Source: Nostoc indistinguendum CM1-VF10 (GTDB lineage: Bacteria > Cyanobacteriota > Cyanobacteriia > Cyanobacteriales > Nostocaceae). From it: a stretch of DNA of 32,987 nt. Positions within the stretch are counted from its first letter, which is position 1; each line of letters opens with the position of its first letter. Below, piece by piece: positions 15,860 through 24,295 of the stretch. The notes under the pieces were generated by a model that ran no database searches, was not told the origin of the DNA, and saw nothing but the letters and a program-made list of their open reading frames with translations. The DNA is taken from contig JAHHHS010000080.1 in assembly GCA_019359215.1 (NCBI GenBank), positions 1 to 32,987 of the forward strand, given 5' to 3'. The position numbers and the translations under genes are program-made.

Positions 15860-16840
15860 ATGCAGACTCTCCAAAAACTCTTCCTTCCAAGTATGGGCTG
15901 CGGGACTTGGGCCTGGGGTAACCAACTGCTTTGGGGATATGACGAAAGTATGGATGACCAGTTGCAAGCCGTTTTTAACCTTTGTGTAAACAACGCTGTA
16001 ACTTTATTTGATACAGGTGATTCTTACGGAACCGGGAGATTGAATGGTCGCAGTGAGCTACTTCTAGGACAATTCAGCCGAGAATATGTAGGTTCAGGCA
16101 AAGACAATATTTGTATTGCGACTAAGCTTGCTGCTTACCCGTGGAGATGGACACGTCAATCAATGGTAAGAGCTTGTAAATCATCTGCCCAACGCTTGGG
16201 AAGAAACGTAGATTTGGTACAGATGCACTGGTCTACAGCAAACTATGCTTCTTGGCAAGAGGAAGGGCTGTTAGATGGTCTTGCCGATGTGTATGAGCAA
16301 GGACTGGTTAAAGGAGTAGGATTATCCAATTATGGGCCTAAGCGGCTTAAGCAAGTGCAGAAAAAGTTTGCTGAACGAGGCGTTTCTATTACTACTCTGC
16401 AAGTTCAATATTCTTTGTTGTCTACATATCCCGTCACTCAATTAAAGCTCAAAGACCTTTGTGATGAGTTGGGAATCAAATTGATTGCCTACAGCCCTCT
16501 AGCTTTGGGGCTACTGACTGGAAAATACTCTGAGCAAGGCCCTTTGCCCAAAGGCATCCGAGGTTTACTGTTTAGACAAATATTACCAGGAATGCGATCG
16601 CTTTTGGGATGTTTGCGTGAGGTGGCACAGTCCAGAAACAAAACCATGTCACAGGTCGCAATTAATTGGTGCATCTGTAAAGGAACTATTCCTATCCCTG
16701 GAGCAAAGAGCGTGGAACAGGCGAGGGAGAATATTGGTGCATTGGGTTGGCAATTAGATGCCGGTGAGCTTGCAGAGTTAGATAGGACAGCAGCGAATAC
16801 AGACAAAAAAATGGTACAAAATATATTTCAAACCAAGTAA
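15860..16840 (+). CDS. Aldo/keto reductase
   Basis: A 326-residue NADPH-dependent aldo/keto reductase of the (beta/alpha)8 barrel type. The catalytic tetrad is visible: Asp and Tyr in LFDTGDSYG, Lys in IATKLAAYPW, and His in LVQMHWST. The C-terminal cofactor-binding signature is IPIPGAKSVEQARENIGALGW. No signal peptide is present, so it acts in the cytoplasm, unlike the second reductase of the window at 25015. AGAGAG precedes the ATG. It is close to cyanobacterial and plant-plastid reductases of this group, but the substrate cannot be read from sequence. It converges with the pentapeptide-repeat gene, and a TTGCTTAAGCAA palindrome lies between them. Confidence 0.92.
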   Translation: MQTLQKLFLPSMGCGTWAWGNQLLWGYDESMDDQLQAVFNLCVNNAVTLFDTGDSYGTGRLNGRSELLLGQFSREYVGSGKDNICIATKLAAYPWRWTRQSMVRACKSSAQRLGRNVDLVQMHWSTANYASWQEEGLLDGLADVYEQGLVKGVGLSNYGPKRLKQVQKKFAERGVSITTLQVQYSLLSTYPVTQLKLKDLCDELGIKLIAYSPLALGLLTGKYSEQGPLPKGIRGLLFRQILPGMRSLLGCLREVAQSRNKTMSQVAINWCICKGTIPIPGAKSVEQARENIGALGWQLDAGELAELDRTAANTDKKMVQNIFQTK

Positions 16841-16896
16841 ATTATACTTGCTTGCTTAAGCAAACCGTAGCTAATTCCAATTACCTCCAGGCGTGC

Positions 16897-17592
16897 TTAT
16901 TGTCTAGCAAAAGCCAAATCACTTTCAATTAACTTGGCACTTGTTAGGTTGGCCCCACTCAAATTGCAGCAGTGAAAATTTGCGCCTCTGAGGTCAGCTA
17001 GCGATAGATTAGCTCCTGTTAAATCGGCATTAGTTAGGTTAACTTCACTTAAGTTAGCGCTACTTAAGTTGGCTCCCCTCATATCTGCTAGTTGTAGGTC
17101 TGCCTTAGTTAGGTTTGCTTTCATTAGATATGCCTTACTCAGGTCAGCTCCGCTTAAATTAGCTTCACTTAGGTCTGCTGCTGTTAAATCAGCTTTACTT
17201 AGATTGGCTTGGCTTAGGTCTGCCCAACTCAACTTTGCATAACTTAGGTTAATTTCACTCAGTTTCGCGGATGCAAGTACTGCACACCTCAAATTAGCAT
17301 TAATAAAATTTCTTTCTCCCATTGCATAACGGCGTAAAATGCCATCAGTTGCTACTTTGTCTAAAACAGCTTTTGATGCGCCTTGATAACACCATGCAGC
17401 TTCTAATAGTTTGGTAACAGTGTTAACAGCTACCTCATCACATTTATCTATTATCACACCATTGCAGCCATCCCACTGACCGTTAAGCATAAAGGCAATC
17501 TCATTAGCGGCAGCAATTGAGTCAAAGAGTAAAATAGATTCTTTGTGTCGTTTGAACCAGCTATTCCAACCAATCGAGATCATATTTTTCAT
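16897..17592 (-). CDS. Pentapeptide-repeat protein
   Basis: The 231-residue product has an N-terminal segment of about 95 residues that I do not recognise. From about residue 95 to the end there are some 27 successive A(D/N)LxX pentapeptides (ADLSQANLSKADLTAADLSE and so on), which fold as a right-handed square beta-helix. Such proteins are abundant in cyanobacteria and mostly of unknown function; some mimic DNA or line envelope compartments. The start at 17592 (MKNMISIGW) and the ATG at 17583 are equally possible. No signal peptide is seen. It converges with the aldo/keto reductase, and there is no evidence of an operon. Confidence 0.88.
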   Translation of the reverse strand: MKNMISIGWNSWFKRHKESILLFDSIAAANEIAFMLNGQWDGCNGVIIDKCDEVAVNTVTKLLEAAWCYQGASKAVLDKVATDGILRRYAMGERNFINANLRCAVLASAKLSEINLSYAKLSWADLSQANLSKADLTAADLSEANLSGADLSKAYLMKANLTKADLQLADMRGANLSSANLSEVNLTNADLTGANLSLADLRGANFHCCNLSGANLTSAKLIESDLAFARQ

Positions 17593-17867
17593 TTCTATAA
17601 GTTTTGGCGCATTAAATGAGGATTACGGCTCTAACTTTAAGATTTTAATAAACTTTGCTTACTCTACCTCTGGCTTGAATTATTTATTCAAGGTTAGTTC
17701 CACCAGCTATCAGCACAAAAGACTGAGCTTCCTTTTTCATTTTGTATGCCAGTTAATGACTGAGCGCTATACAAAGACCTACAACACTGATGCAGCAGTT
17801 CATTTACAGCGCCCAGTCATAAAGGAGTTACAATCGGACTAAGTACAAACTCTGCAAGAACTAAGTT

Positions 17868-18050
17868 CTAAGCAGCTGAGTCTGAGCGTTCTATTTGCTG
17901 CCGAATGGTTTCAATAGAAGCATTAATACCAGCCAGTCTGGACTCTAAATCATCTCGCATCCAAATCAAGAATTTTAATTTCCGTTCTAAGCCAGCTTTG
18001 CGCGAAATGGGTTCGCTTCCATAACAGGTATTACCCCAAAAAGGAAACAT
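17868..18050 (-). CDS. Small coiled-coil protein
   Basis: A 60-residue protein with GAGG 7 nt before its ATG at 18050, which supports real translation. Residues 20-55 (RKLKFLIWMRDDLESRLAGI onward) form an amphipathic, heptad-like helix likely to self-associate or bind a partner. The first 15 residues contain one Cys and are Gly/Pro-rich. No named family is recognised. It stands alone, about 275 bp from the pentapeptide-repeat gene on the same strand. Confidence 0.6.
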   Translation of the reverse strand: MFPFWGNTCYGSEPISRKAGLERKLKFLIWMRDDLESRLAGINASIETIRQQIERSDSAA

Positions 18051-18579
18051 AGTTTACCTCTGTATTTAGCTTTTGTAACAGTGCAATAGATTGCACTACT
18101 ACACTACATTATGGCTAATCACAATTAGACTAGTGTGGGTAACAACCGACCTAACTTGTACGTGCTTAACGAACTTTGCTAAAAATTATCTATTGAACTG
18201 GCAGAGTTTCCCATTCATCTTTTCAGAAAAAGTTGAAGTGAAGGCGGCATTTCAATTAAAGACAGAAAAATTCTGCCAATTTGGCATTACAACTCTCTGT
18301 TTTGGAGTTTAAATGAGATATCAAGAGAACGCAACAGCCCAAAGGTTACACGAGGAATGGTTTACCCTATGCCTCAGTACCTCCACAAATCGCCAGTTGT
18401 TGACTCAACGCTGTAGAACATCTTTTCAGTTAACTTACAGCGCTCGGTCATCGCTTCACTACAACTGGCTATTAATTAACTAGAAAACACATATAGTAAT
18501 CCGATTTGATTTCTGAATCACTCGTAGAGGTAAGGGACTCTTTATTGGGTACATCAAAAAAATCTATTGCCTACCTCTA
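18051..18579. other. Intergenic region without a recognised feature
   Basis: About 530 bp. The only pattern I note is the short sequence AGCGCTCGGTCAT near 18436-18449. Related AGCGCCCAGTCAT lies near 17806-17818, with an inverted match (ATGACTGAGCGCT) near 17756, across the small coiled-coil gene. Nothing else can be supported. Confidence 0.35.
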
Positions 18580-19349
18580 CTACTGATTTGCTTTTACAAG
18601 CTTAGTAAACTCTTGCAAAGTTTTCTGATACTTTTCTTCAGCTATCCAGAATAAGTCATTATGATTTGCCTCTTCAACCCACAAATAAAGTTTTGGAGAT
18701 ATTGCAGCATTAAATAACTTTTCTCCATGAGCAAAAGAATGATATCATCTGCTTTTCCATGAATCACCAATATCGGGCATTTGACTTTTTTGATATTGTC
18801 CAGATTGGGAAATTTATCAAAAGGTAATATCCGAAATGGTACTATTACTTGGAAAGCGGAAATAAACGAACTTTCAAGAATTAAACCAGCTACTGGTTTC
18901 CGCATTGCCAGGTTTAGCGCAGAACCACCGCCAACCGAGCGCCCCAAAACTATAATTCTTTCAGGTGATATTTTTAAATTTTGTGTTAAATAATTGTAAG
19001 CGCTATTGATATCTTCATATGCGTGACTTTCTGTCGGCTTTCCTTGACTTGTACCATAACCACGATAATCATAAGCAAAGACACTAAAACCCCAGGCGTT
19101 TAATTTTTCTAGGATCTGTTTTATCTCTCCTAAATCTTCAGAATTACCATGAGAATAAAGAATAGTATAATCAGCTTGATTGTTCAATAAGTATGTAGCT
19201 GATATATTCGTATTTTCTCCGCTTTTTAACTTCAGAATTCCTGGATTATCCTGATAGCTAGAAGGTTTAGACAGAAAAATCATGCTATCTGCACGAAAAT
19301 ATACATATACACCAAAAAATATATAAATAAATATTAAAGATTTAAGCAA
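18580..19349 (-). pseudogene. Alpha/beta hydrolase with a frameshift before its catalytic histidine
   Basis: A membrane-anchored serine hydrolase of the BEM46/ABHD13-like group. It has an N-terminal hydrophobic helix (residues 1-17), an oxyanion region LYSHGNSEDLG, the nucleophile elbow GRSVGGG, and the catalytic Asp in IHGKADDI. After ADDII the frame as written runs into unrelated residues and stops at 18642. Restoring one base in the run at 18732-18738 gives FAHGEKLFNAAISPKLYLW and then EEANHNDLFW, which holds the expected catalytic His, ending at a TAG at 18580-18582 (about 256 residues). So it is either a recent pseudogene or a one-base sequence error. If the frameshift is real, the His is lost and the enzyme should be inactive. 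Confidence 0.8.
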
Positions 19350-19516
19350 TCGTTGCTAAGTCAAATCACCAATTAGCAATTTTATGAGTTGCTGTTTTTC
19401 CATTAAATTTTATTGCTATAGTAAAGCTTTAGAATTGAGTTAGGTATTCTATACAGTTGGTGGATACATAGATTTAATACAGTAGATTACAAGTTACTAA
19501 ATTACAATATTTTAAT

Positions 19517-19553
19517 CTACAGCAGGTAAAAAAGCCTTTTTTACTTGCTGTAG
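19517..19553 (-). terminator. Long hairpin downstream of the 19580 gene
   Basis: CTACAGCAGGTAAAAAA (19517-19533) and TTTTTTACTTGCTGTAG (19537-19553) form a 17-bp stem with one G-T wobble and a 3-nt loop. It lies 27 bp beyond the stop codon of the minus-strand gene at 19580. The T-run is inside the stem, so termination is likely but not textbook. Confidence 0.55.
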
Positions 19554-19579
19554 CTATGATGCCCTGAATATCATAAGGA

Positions 19580-19846
19580 CTATTTTGATTTTCGTGCCGA
19601 TTTGGGCGGTGTTCGATGTGCGTCAAAGTACTTCTCACTACGGTAGCGCAGCCATACCCGCAACACTTGCGGAATCTGCTCTTTTTGTTCTTTGCTCAGT
19701 GTGTTGTAAAGGGAGATTGCCCGATCGCGCTCACCCCGACAGGCAGCATTGTTGTGAGCATCCCAATAGCTGCGGGCTACCCGAATCCGCCGACAGACTT
19801 CCTTAATTAACGCTTCTCCTGTGAGTGGCTCATCCTGCTTTGACAT
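19580..19846 (-). CDS. Small conserved-looking hypothetical protein
   Basis: An 88-residue, Arg/Lys-rich helical protein when started at the ATG at 19846 (MSKQDEPLTGEALIKEVC); the frame is open to 19900 with other possible starts. Central features are RRIRVARSYWDAHNNAACRG and then ERDRAISLYNTLSKEQKEQI, with a basic tail (PPKSARKSK). No signal peptide or catalytic motif is visible. The codon and residue pattern looks like a real cyanobacterial protein, but I do not recognise the family. A strong hairpin lies just downstream. Confidence 0.6.
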   Translation of the reverse strand: MSKQDEPLTGEALIKEVCRRIRVARSYWDAHNNAACRGERDRAISLYNTLSKEQKEQIPQVLRVWLRYRSEKYFDAHRTPPKSARKSK

Positions 19847-20076
19847 ACTCAGATGCGATAAATTTCTAATGCGATCGTAGCGAGTCAGGCTCATTCTCAC
19901 AATTACAACTTAAACAAGTCAAACCCGCAAATCGATTTCAGTAGACTTTAGACACAGGCAGCAAAACTAACTCAGTAATCAAATTCTGTGAAAACATAAA
20001 TTTGTTCACTCCTAAGTATGGTGATTATTCATCTTTTTTCATCTTTAAAAGAGATTAATGCTCGGTAAAATCATTT

Positions 20077-20949
20077 ATGCGTATTCATCATCTTAATTGC
20101 GGTTGTATGTGCCCGATTGGTGGGGCACTCTTCGACGGTTTTAGTCGCGGACTAACAGCCTGTCTCGTCTGTCACTGTCTGCTCATCGAGACAAATCAGG
20201 GACTGGTTCTCATAGATACAGGCTTCGGTCAGCGCGATATTCAAGCGCCATTATCAAGACTCAGCCCCTTCTTTATGAATTTGAATCGGATCAAATTTGA
20301 AGAAAAATACACGGCGGTTGCAGCTATTGAGAGGCTTGGTTTAAACCCCCGTGATGTTCGCCACATAGTGCTTACTCACCTCGATTTTGATCATGCAGGC
20401 GGGTTGGAAGATTTTCCCGAAGCAACCGTGCATGTAATGCTCAGTGAGATTGAAGCAGCCAAGGAACGGCACGGCTTTGTCTCATCTCGACGTTACCGCC
20501 CTGGCCAGTGGGATGAAGTAAAAAATTGGAAGTATTATTCGCCTGGTGGTGAACCTTGGTTCGGCTTTGAGGCAGTACGTAACCTCGAAGGACTACCGCC
20601 CGAAATTCTCCTGATACCGCTCGTCGGTCACACACGGGGTCATGCAGGTATCGCTATTGAGACATCCGAAGGCTGGCTCTTACATGCAGGCGATGCTTAC
20701 TTTTACCGACACGAAGTCGGCTCTCCTAAACGAGTTTGCACACCTGGTCTACGTGCCTACCAATCGTTTATGGAGGTAGACCGCAAGGCTCGACTTTATA
20801 ATCAAGATAAGTTACGGGCGTTATCGCTCGACCACAGTAGTGAAGTACGGCTCTTTTGTAGCCATGATGCTATCGAGTTCAAAACCTTCGCTGACCAAGA
20901 TAATTCGCAATTGCAGAAAGACAATTCGCCTTCAACAGCCTCCAATTAG
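20077..20949 (+). CDS. MBL-fold metallo-hydrolase
   Basis: A 290-residue metallo-beta-lactamase-fold hydrolase. The metal motif is LTHLDFDHAGGL (HxDxDH, a variant of HxHxDH in which the second His is Asp). It is followed by the His in VGHTRGHAGI, the bridging Asp in LHAGDAYF, and a late CSHD. The N-terminal half has LLIETNQGLVLIDTGFG, typical of the superfamily. The pattern is near that of N-acyl-homoserine-lactonase-like and similar lactone or ester hydrolases, but specificity cannot be assigned. No signal peptide is seen. AGAG lies upstream of the ATG, further away than usual. It is followed by the 63-bp tandem-repeat array. Confidence 0.88.
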   Translation: MRIHHLNCGCMCPIGGALFDGFSRGLTACLVCHCLLIETNQGLVLIDTGFGQRDIQAPLSRLSPFFMNLNRIKFEEKYTAVAAIERLGLNPRDVRHIVLTHLDFDHAGGLEDFPEATVHVMLSEIEAAKERHGFVSSRRYRPGQWDEVKNWKYYSPGGEPWFGFEAVRNLEGLPPEILLIPLVGHTRGHAGIAIETSEGWLLHAGDAYFYRHEVGSPKRVCTPGLRAYQSFMEVDRKARLYNQDKLRALSLDHSSEVRLFCSHDAIEFKTFADQDNSQLQKDNSPSTASN

Positions 20950-21108
20950 CTCAAAAACTCAATGCATCTCAACAGAATTATAAGGTTTTCAAGGTTCGGC
21001 TGAGATGCGTTGATCAGTTTTAACACACTCACCTCAAAGTAAAATATTTTACTTAAGCTTGTCAAGCTTTTAATATTTGCTCAAGTTGATTCCAATAAGC
21101 AATCAAGC

Positions 21109-21500
21109 ATATTGCTTTCTCAAAATGCTTGATTACTTTCTCATTTCAGTAGATTTAGCAAGCAAAAAGACATATTGCTTTCTCAAAATGCTTGATTGCT
21201 TTCTCATTTCAGCAGATTCAGCAAGCAAAAAGCCATATTGCTTTCTCAAAATGCTTGATTGCTTTCTCATTTCAGTAGATTCAGCAAGCAAAAAGACATA
21301 TTGCTTTCTCAAAAGCTTAATTGCTTTCTCATTTCGGTATATCGCGCATTCATTTCAGTAGATTCAGCAAGCAAAAAGACATATTGCTTTCTCAAAATGC
21401 TTGATTGCTTTCTCATTTCGGTAGATTCAGCAAGCAAAAAGACATATTGCTTTCTTAAAAGCTTAATTGCTTTCTCATTTCGGTATATCGCGCATTCATG
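21109..21500. repeat. 63-bp tandem repeat array with two variant units
   Basis: Six head-to-tail units start at 21109, 21172, 21235, 21298, 21381 and 21444. The common unit is 63 bp, from ATATTGCTTTCTCAAAATGC to CAAGCAAAAAGAC, and itself contains ATTGCTTTCTCA twice. Units 4 and 6 are a variant (AAAAGCTTAATTGC and then GGTATATCGCGCATTCAT); unit 4 is 83 bp. Because 63 is divisible by 3, one frame stays open across the first units, but there is no ribosome site and no protein-like signal. A GCAATCAAGCAT just before the array can pair with the unit's ATGCTTGATTGC. It lies between the MBL-fold gene and the 21619 gene. Confidence 0.9.
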
Positions 21501-21618
21501 ACAAGATTGCTATGTAACAAAAACCATTGGATAATTGCCGGAGTTCTCTCAAGCTGATCAATACGAAAGTTCTTTAGAGTAAAGAATATTAACCGTATTG
21601 GATTACAAGGTTCAGATC

Positions 21619-22065
21619 ATGGCTCGGAGAAAAAGAACGTCTCAGGTATTAGAAAAAGCAGCGCGTCGTGCTGCTGGCATCAATTCAATTGATCCGAATT
21701 TAAATGTTGGCAATGGACTCACCCTACCAGCCTTCTCAACCCTAATTGAGACGATGCGAACTAGAGAGCATTTATACAACACTGCTCTTTCCAATCTCGA
21801 TAAGTTATACCATGAAATGCTCGAAACAGAGCGCGAGTTGGCAGATATGGCAGAGCATATGCTATTGGGTGTTGCTACTCAATATGGTAAAAGCAGTGTG
21901 GAGTATGGCATGGCGGGAGGTGTTCCTAAGAACCAACGCCGTAAGGGACTGCGAGGTGAGTCACCAGTTCCTAGTTCACAGCAACCGTCATTCATTGCCA
22001 GTGTGAACGGTAACGGCAGCAAAAATGGCAGCCAGAATGGAAACAAAGCAGCAGCGACAAGTTAG
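21619..22065 (+). CDS. Conserved-looking hypothetical protein with helical core
   Basis: A 148-residue protein if started at the ATG at 21619 (MARRKRTSQVLEKAARRAAG); the open frame's TTG at 21598 adds 7 residues. The N-terminus is strongly basic. The centre (residues 45-90, LIETMRTREHLYNTALSNLD onward) is a long helical segment likely to form a coiled coil. The tail is Gly/Asn/Ser-rich and disordered. No catalytic motif, signal or membrane segment is visible. It looks like a structural or nucleic-acid-associated protein, but I do not recognise the family. It lies about 120 bp after the tandem repeat array, which may contain its control region. Confidence 0.7.
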   Translation: MARRKRTSQVLEKAARRAAGINSIDPNLNVGNGLTLPAFSTLIETMRTREHLYNTALSNLDKLYHEMLETERELADMAEHMLLGVATQYGKSSVEYGMAGGVPKNQRRKGLRGESPVPSSQQPSFIASVNGNGSKNGSQNGNKAAATS

Positions 22066-22128
22066 CTTAAGCATTTTTCTTTTGAGAATCGCTATAGCCT
22101 GACGCTTCATTAAAAATTATTCTGATTT

Positions 22129-22204
22129 ATAGGAGTGATAAAGAAGGCGATCGCGCTAACACTTTCAATTCAAATGTACTATGTCACCTTACAATCACTC
22201 CTAT
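22129..22204. repeat. Spaced 11-bp inverted repeat
   Basis: ATAGGAGTGAT (22129-22139) and ATCACTCCTAT (22194-22204) are exact complements 54 bp apart, in the gap between the helical hypothetical gene and the GNAT gene. The interval contains a HIP1-like site. It could be the ends of a small non-autonomous element or a long-range hairpin. Confidence 0.4.
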
Positions 22205-22296
22205 TTTACAAAAAAGACGTATCAATAATCTATTAATCTACCAGGAGTAAGCAAGATAAAATTCGGTAAACTGAATTGGACACTTAGGAGTTTTTT

Positions 22297-23173
22297 GTGC
22301 CTACTTTGAGAATCCTGCAACCTGGAGATGAAGTATCGCTGGAAGCATTTCTCGTGCAACACGCTAATACTTCTATGTTTTTGCGCTCTAATTGGCGAGC
22401 TGCGGGACTGCTTGATAAAGGTGCAAGATTTCAAGGAACTTATATAGCGGCCTACATAGATGAAACTATAGTGGCAGTTGCAGCCCACTTTTGGAATGGG
22501 ATGCTCGTAGTCCAAGCTCCTGTACATTTGCTAGAGGTGGTACAAGCAGTTGTGGCACAATCTGAACGTGCCATTTCTGGAATTAGTGGCCCAGCAACAC
22601 AAGTTGAAGCGACAAAAAGCATTTTGGGACTTAGCAACCGAACAACTCAGCTTGATGAACCTGAAATATTGTTTTCTCTAGCGCTACAAGACTTACAAAT
22701 ACCTGAAGCTTTAGCATCGGCAAAGGTGCAGTGTCGTTTGCCATATCCAGAAGAGTTGGAATTACTCACTGAATGGTGCGTTGCTTATAATGTGGAAACT
22801 TTAGGACAAAGAAATACTCCTAGTTTAACAACAGCTAGCCGTCTCGTAATTGAAGCTCGTCAAGATATGGCAATGCATTGGGTTTTAGTAGCTAGCAGAA
22901 GATACCCCAGTTTCCTACTCTGCTTTCAATGCTAGCTTACCTGATATTGTGCAAATTGGTGGAGTATGGACACCGCCAGCGCTGCGGGGTAAAGGCTACG
23001 CCAAAAGTGTAGTAGCAGGTTCGTTGTTAAATGCGCGATCGCTTTTAGTAAAACGTGCCATTTTATTTACAGGTGATAATAACCAAGCAGCCCAAGCCGT
23101 TTATCGAGGAATTGGCTTTTTGCCTACTGGTGAGAAGTATGGCTTAGTATTATTTGACGAGACTCAGGCTTGA
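22297..23173 (+). pseudogene. GNAT acetyltransferase interrupted by a single-base frameshift
   Basis: Starts at a GTG (22297) with AGGAG 6 nt upstream. The first frame (to 22935) encodes about 200 family-like residues ending WVLVAS; the rest of that frame is unrelated. Moving by one base at 22893-22898 continues as EDTPVSYSAFNASLPDIVQI and GGVWTPPALRGKGYAKSVV to 23173. That second part carries the acetyl-CoA motif (RGKGYA) and NQAAQAVYRGIGF typical of GNAT enzymes. Joined, the product is about 292 residues. As written, the acetyl-CoA site is cut off from the start, so the enzyme is inactive unless the shift is a sequence error or is bypassed. A second GNAT gene follows 79 bp downstream. Confidence 0.8.
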
Positions 23174-23252
23174 GAAATATTGGTTCGCTTTTTTTGAATT
23201 TGCTGGAATTAGTTTTGTAGTATAGACTGTAACTGATAGTAATACTTTAACT

Positions 23253-24128
23253 ATGACCCAGTATCGTTTTAAACAGTCGTTCTCTGCTGAACCCAGCATA
23301 AGCGATAAACTTTTTGACTTAATGGAAGTCACATTTCCCGGACTCAGAAGTTTAGCAGAATGTGCAAGAAAACTAGGTGCATCTTGGGAAACAGCTTCAA
23401 CTCCGTTTATTCGCTTTCATGATGATATAGCTATTACCCATGTGGGAGTGTTAGAAATTCCCATGCAAATTATGGGACAAAAACTTACTGTCGGAGGAGT
23501 TCATGGAGTAGCTACCCGTGCAGAATTTCGCAGGAGAGGGTATTACCGCGAAGTGATGGAGGAAGTGCTAGGATATTGCGATCGGCTTTACCAAACTTTA
23601 GTACTGACAACACCACAACCAGAGTTTTATTTACCTTTTGGCTTTCGTGTTGTCGAAGAACACATCTTCAAAGTTAAGTGTAATTCCACAGGTAGCACTG
23701 ATAGCTTCAGAACACTGAATTTTACAGATACCAAAGATTACACATTGCTACACAGACTATTAGAAACACGCGCCCCTGTTTCTAATATCGTTGGCGTAGT
23801 CAGAGAAAAACCTGTGTTCTGCGTCAATGAAGGAAGTCGTACTTTATACTACGCAGAAGATTTAGATTTAATCGCCTGCATGGAGATAGAAGATACCCGA
23901 CTTCATCTTTTTGATCTAGTTACACCGCAGATATGCTCTTTAAACAATATTCTTGCTAAGATACCTCAACCCATTGAAGAAGTAGTGATTTACTTTAGTC
24001 CAGAACTTCTCCATGTCAAAGATGTGCAATCATTCCCCCACCTATTTGATGAAACTGTGCTGATGGTTCGTGGTAGATTTGAAGCTGAGGGTGAGAAATT
24101 TATGCTGCCTCGTTCTGCAAGGTGTTGA
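23253..24128 (+). CDS. GNAT family N-acetyltransferase
   Basis: A 291-residue protein with the GNAT core in its first half: GGVHGVATRAEFRRRGYYRE (about residues 90-109) carries the pyrophosphate-binding R-x-x-G-x-G/A-like loop, followed by TTPQPEFYLPFGFRVVEEHI, the usual position-holding 'Y..FGF' strand. The C-terminal half is unassigned, as in Eis-like two-domain acetyltransferases. No signal peptide is seen. There is no strong ribosome site before the ATG. It follows the frameshifted GNAT gene on the same strand. Substrate unknown. Confidence 0.85.
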   Translation: MTQYRFKQSFSAEPSISDKLFDLMEVTFPGLRSLAECARKLGASWETASTPFIRFHDDIAITHVGVLEIPMQIMGQKLTVGGVHGVATRAEFRRRGYYREVMEEVLGYCDRLYQTLVLTTPQPEFYLPFGFRVVEEHIFKVKCNSTGSTDSFRTLNFTDTKDYTLLHRLLETRAPVSNIVGVVREKPVFCVNEGSRTLYYAEDLDLIACMEIEDTRLHLFDLVTPQICSLNNILAKIPQPIEEVVIYFSPELLHVKDVQSFPHLFDETVLMVRGRFEAEGEKFMLPRSARC

Positions 24129-24231
24129 GTTAGATTAGCTTTTTTTGAAACTTAATCAAAAAATTGCATATTAAAAACTCACAAATTTTGACTTAGGTGA
24201 TTTCTGATAAAGAATATACCCAGGTTGACGA

Positions 24232-24260
24232 GTTTCGACTTCTCAGCGAGACGTCGAAAC
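24232..24260. terminator. Hairpin between convergent genes
   Basis: GTTTCGAC (24232-24239) and GTCGAAAC (24253-24260) pair perfectly; inside them TCTC/GAGA pairs around an AGC loop, and outside GTTG/CAAC can extend the stem over a bulge. It lies in the 167-bp gap between the converging genes at 24128 and 24296 and could serve both as a terminator, though no T-run follows. Confidence 0.4.
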
Positions 24261-24295
24261 CAACGGCGATGGTAGATTTATTCACGGAAATTGCC

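Noticed and set aside
16489..16806. 105-residue minus-strand frame opposite the aldo/keto reductase
   Set aside because: Antisense shadow of a secure gene.
17756..18449. AGCGC(T/C)C(G/A)GTCAT motif three times around the small coiled-coil gene
   Set aside because: Only about 13 bp and imperfect; could be chance without a genome-wide count.
21109..21500. Possible CRISPR array
   Set aside because: Units are contiguous and nearly identical over their full 63 bp; there are no unique spacers and no cas genes.
21077..21501. Two overlapping open frames across the 63-bp repeats (about 94 and 80 residues)
   Set aside because: They stay open only because the repeat length is divisible by 3. There is no ribosome site, the sequence is repetitive and unlike a protein, and unit 4 breaks the frame.
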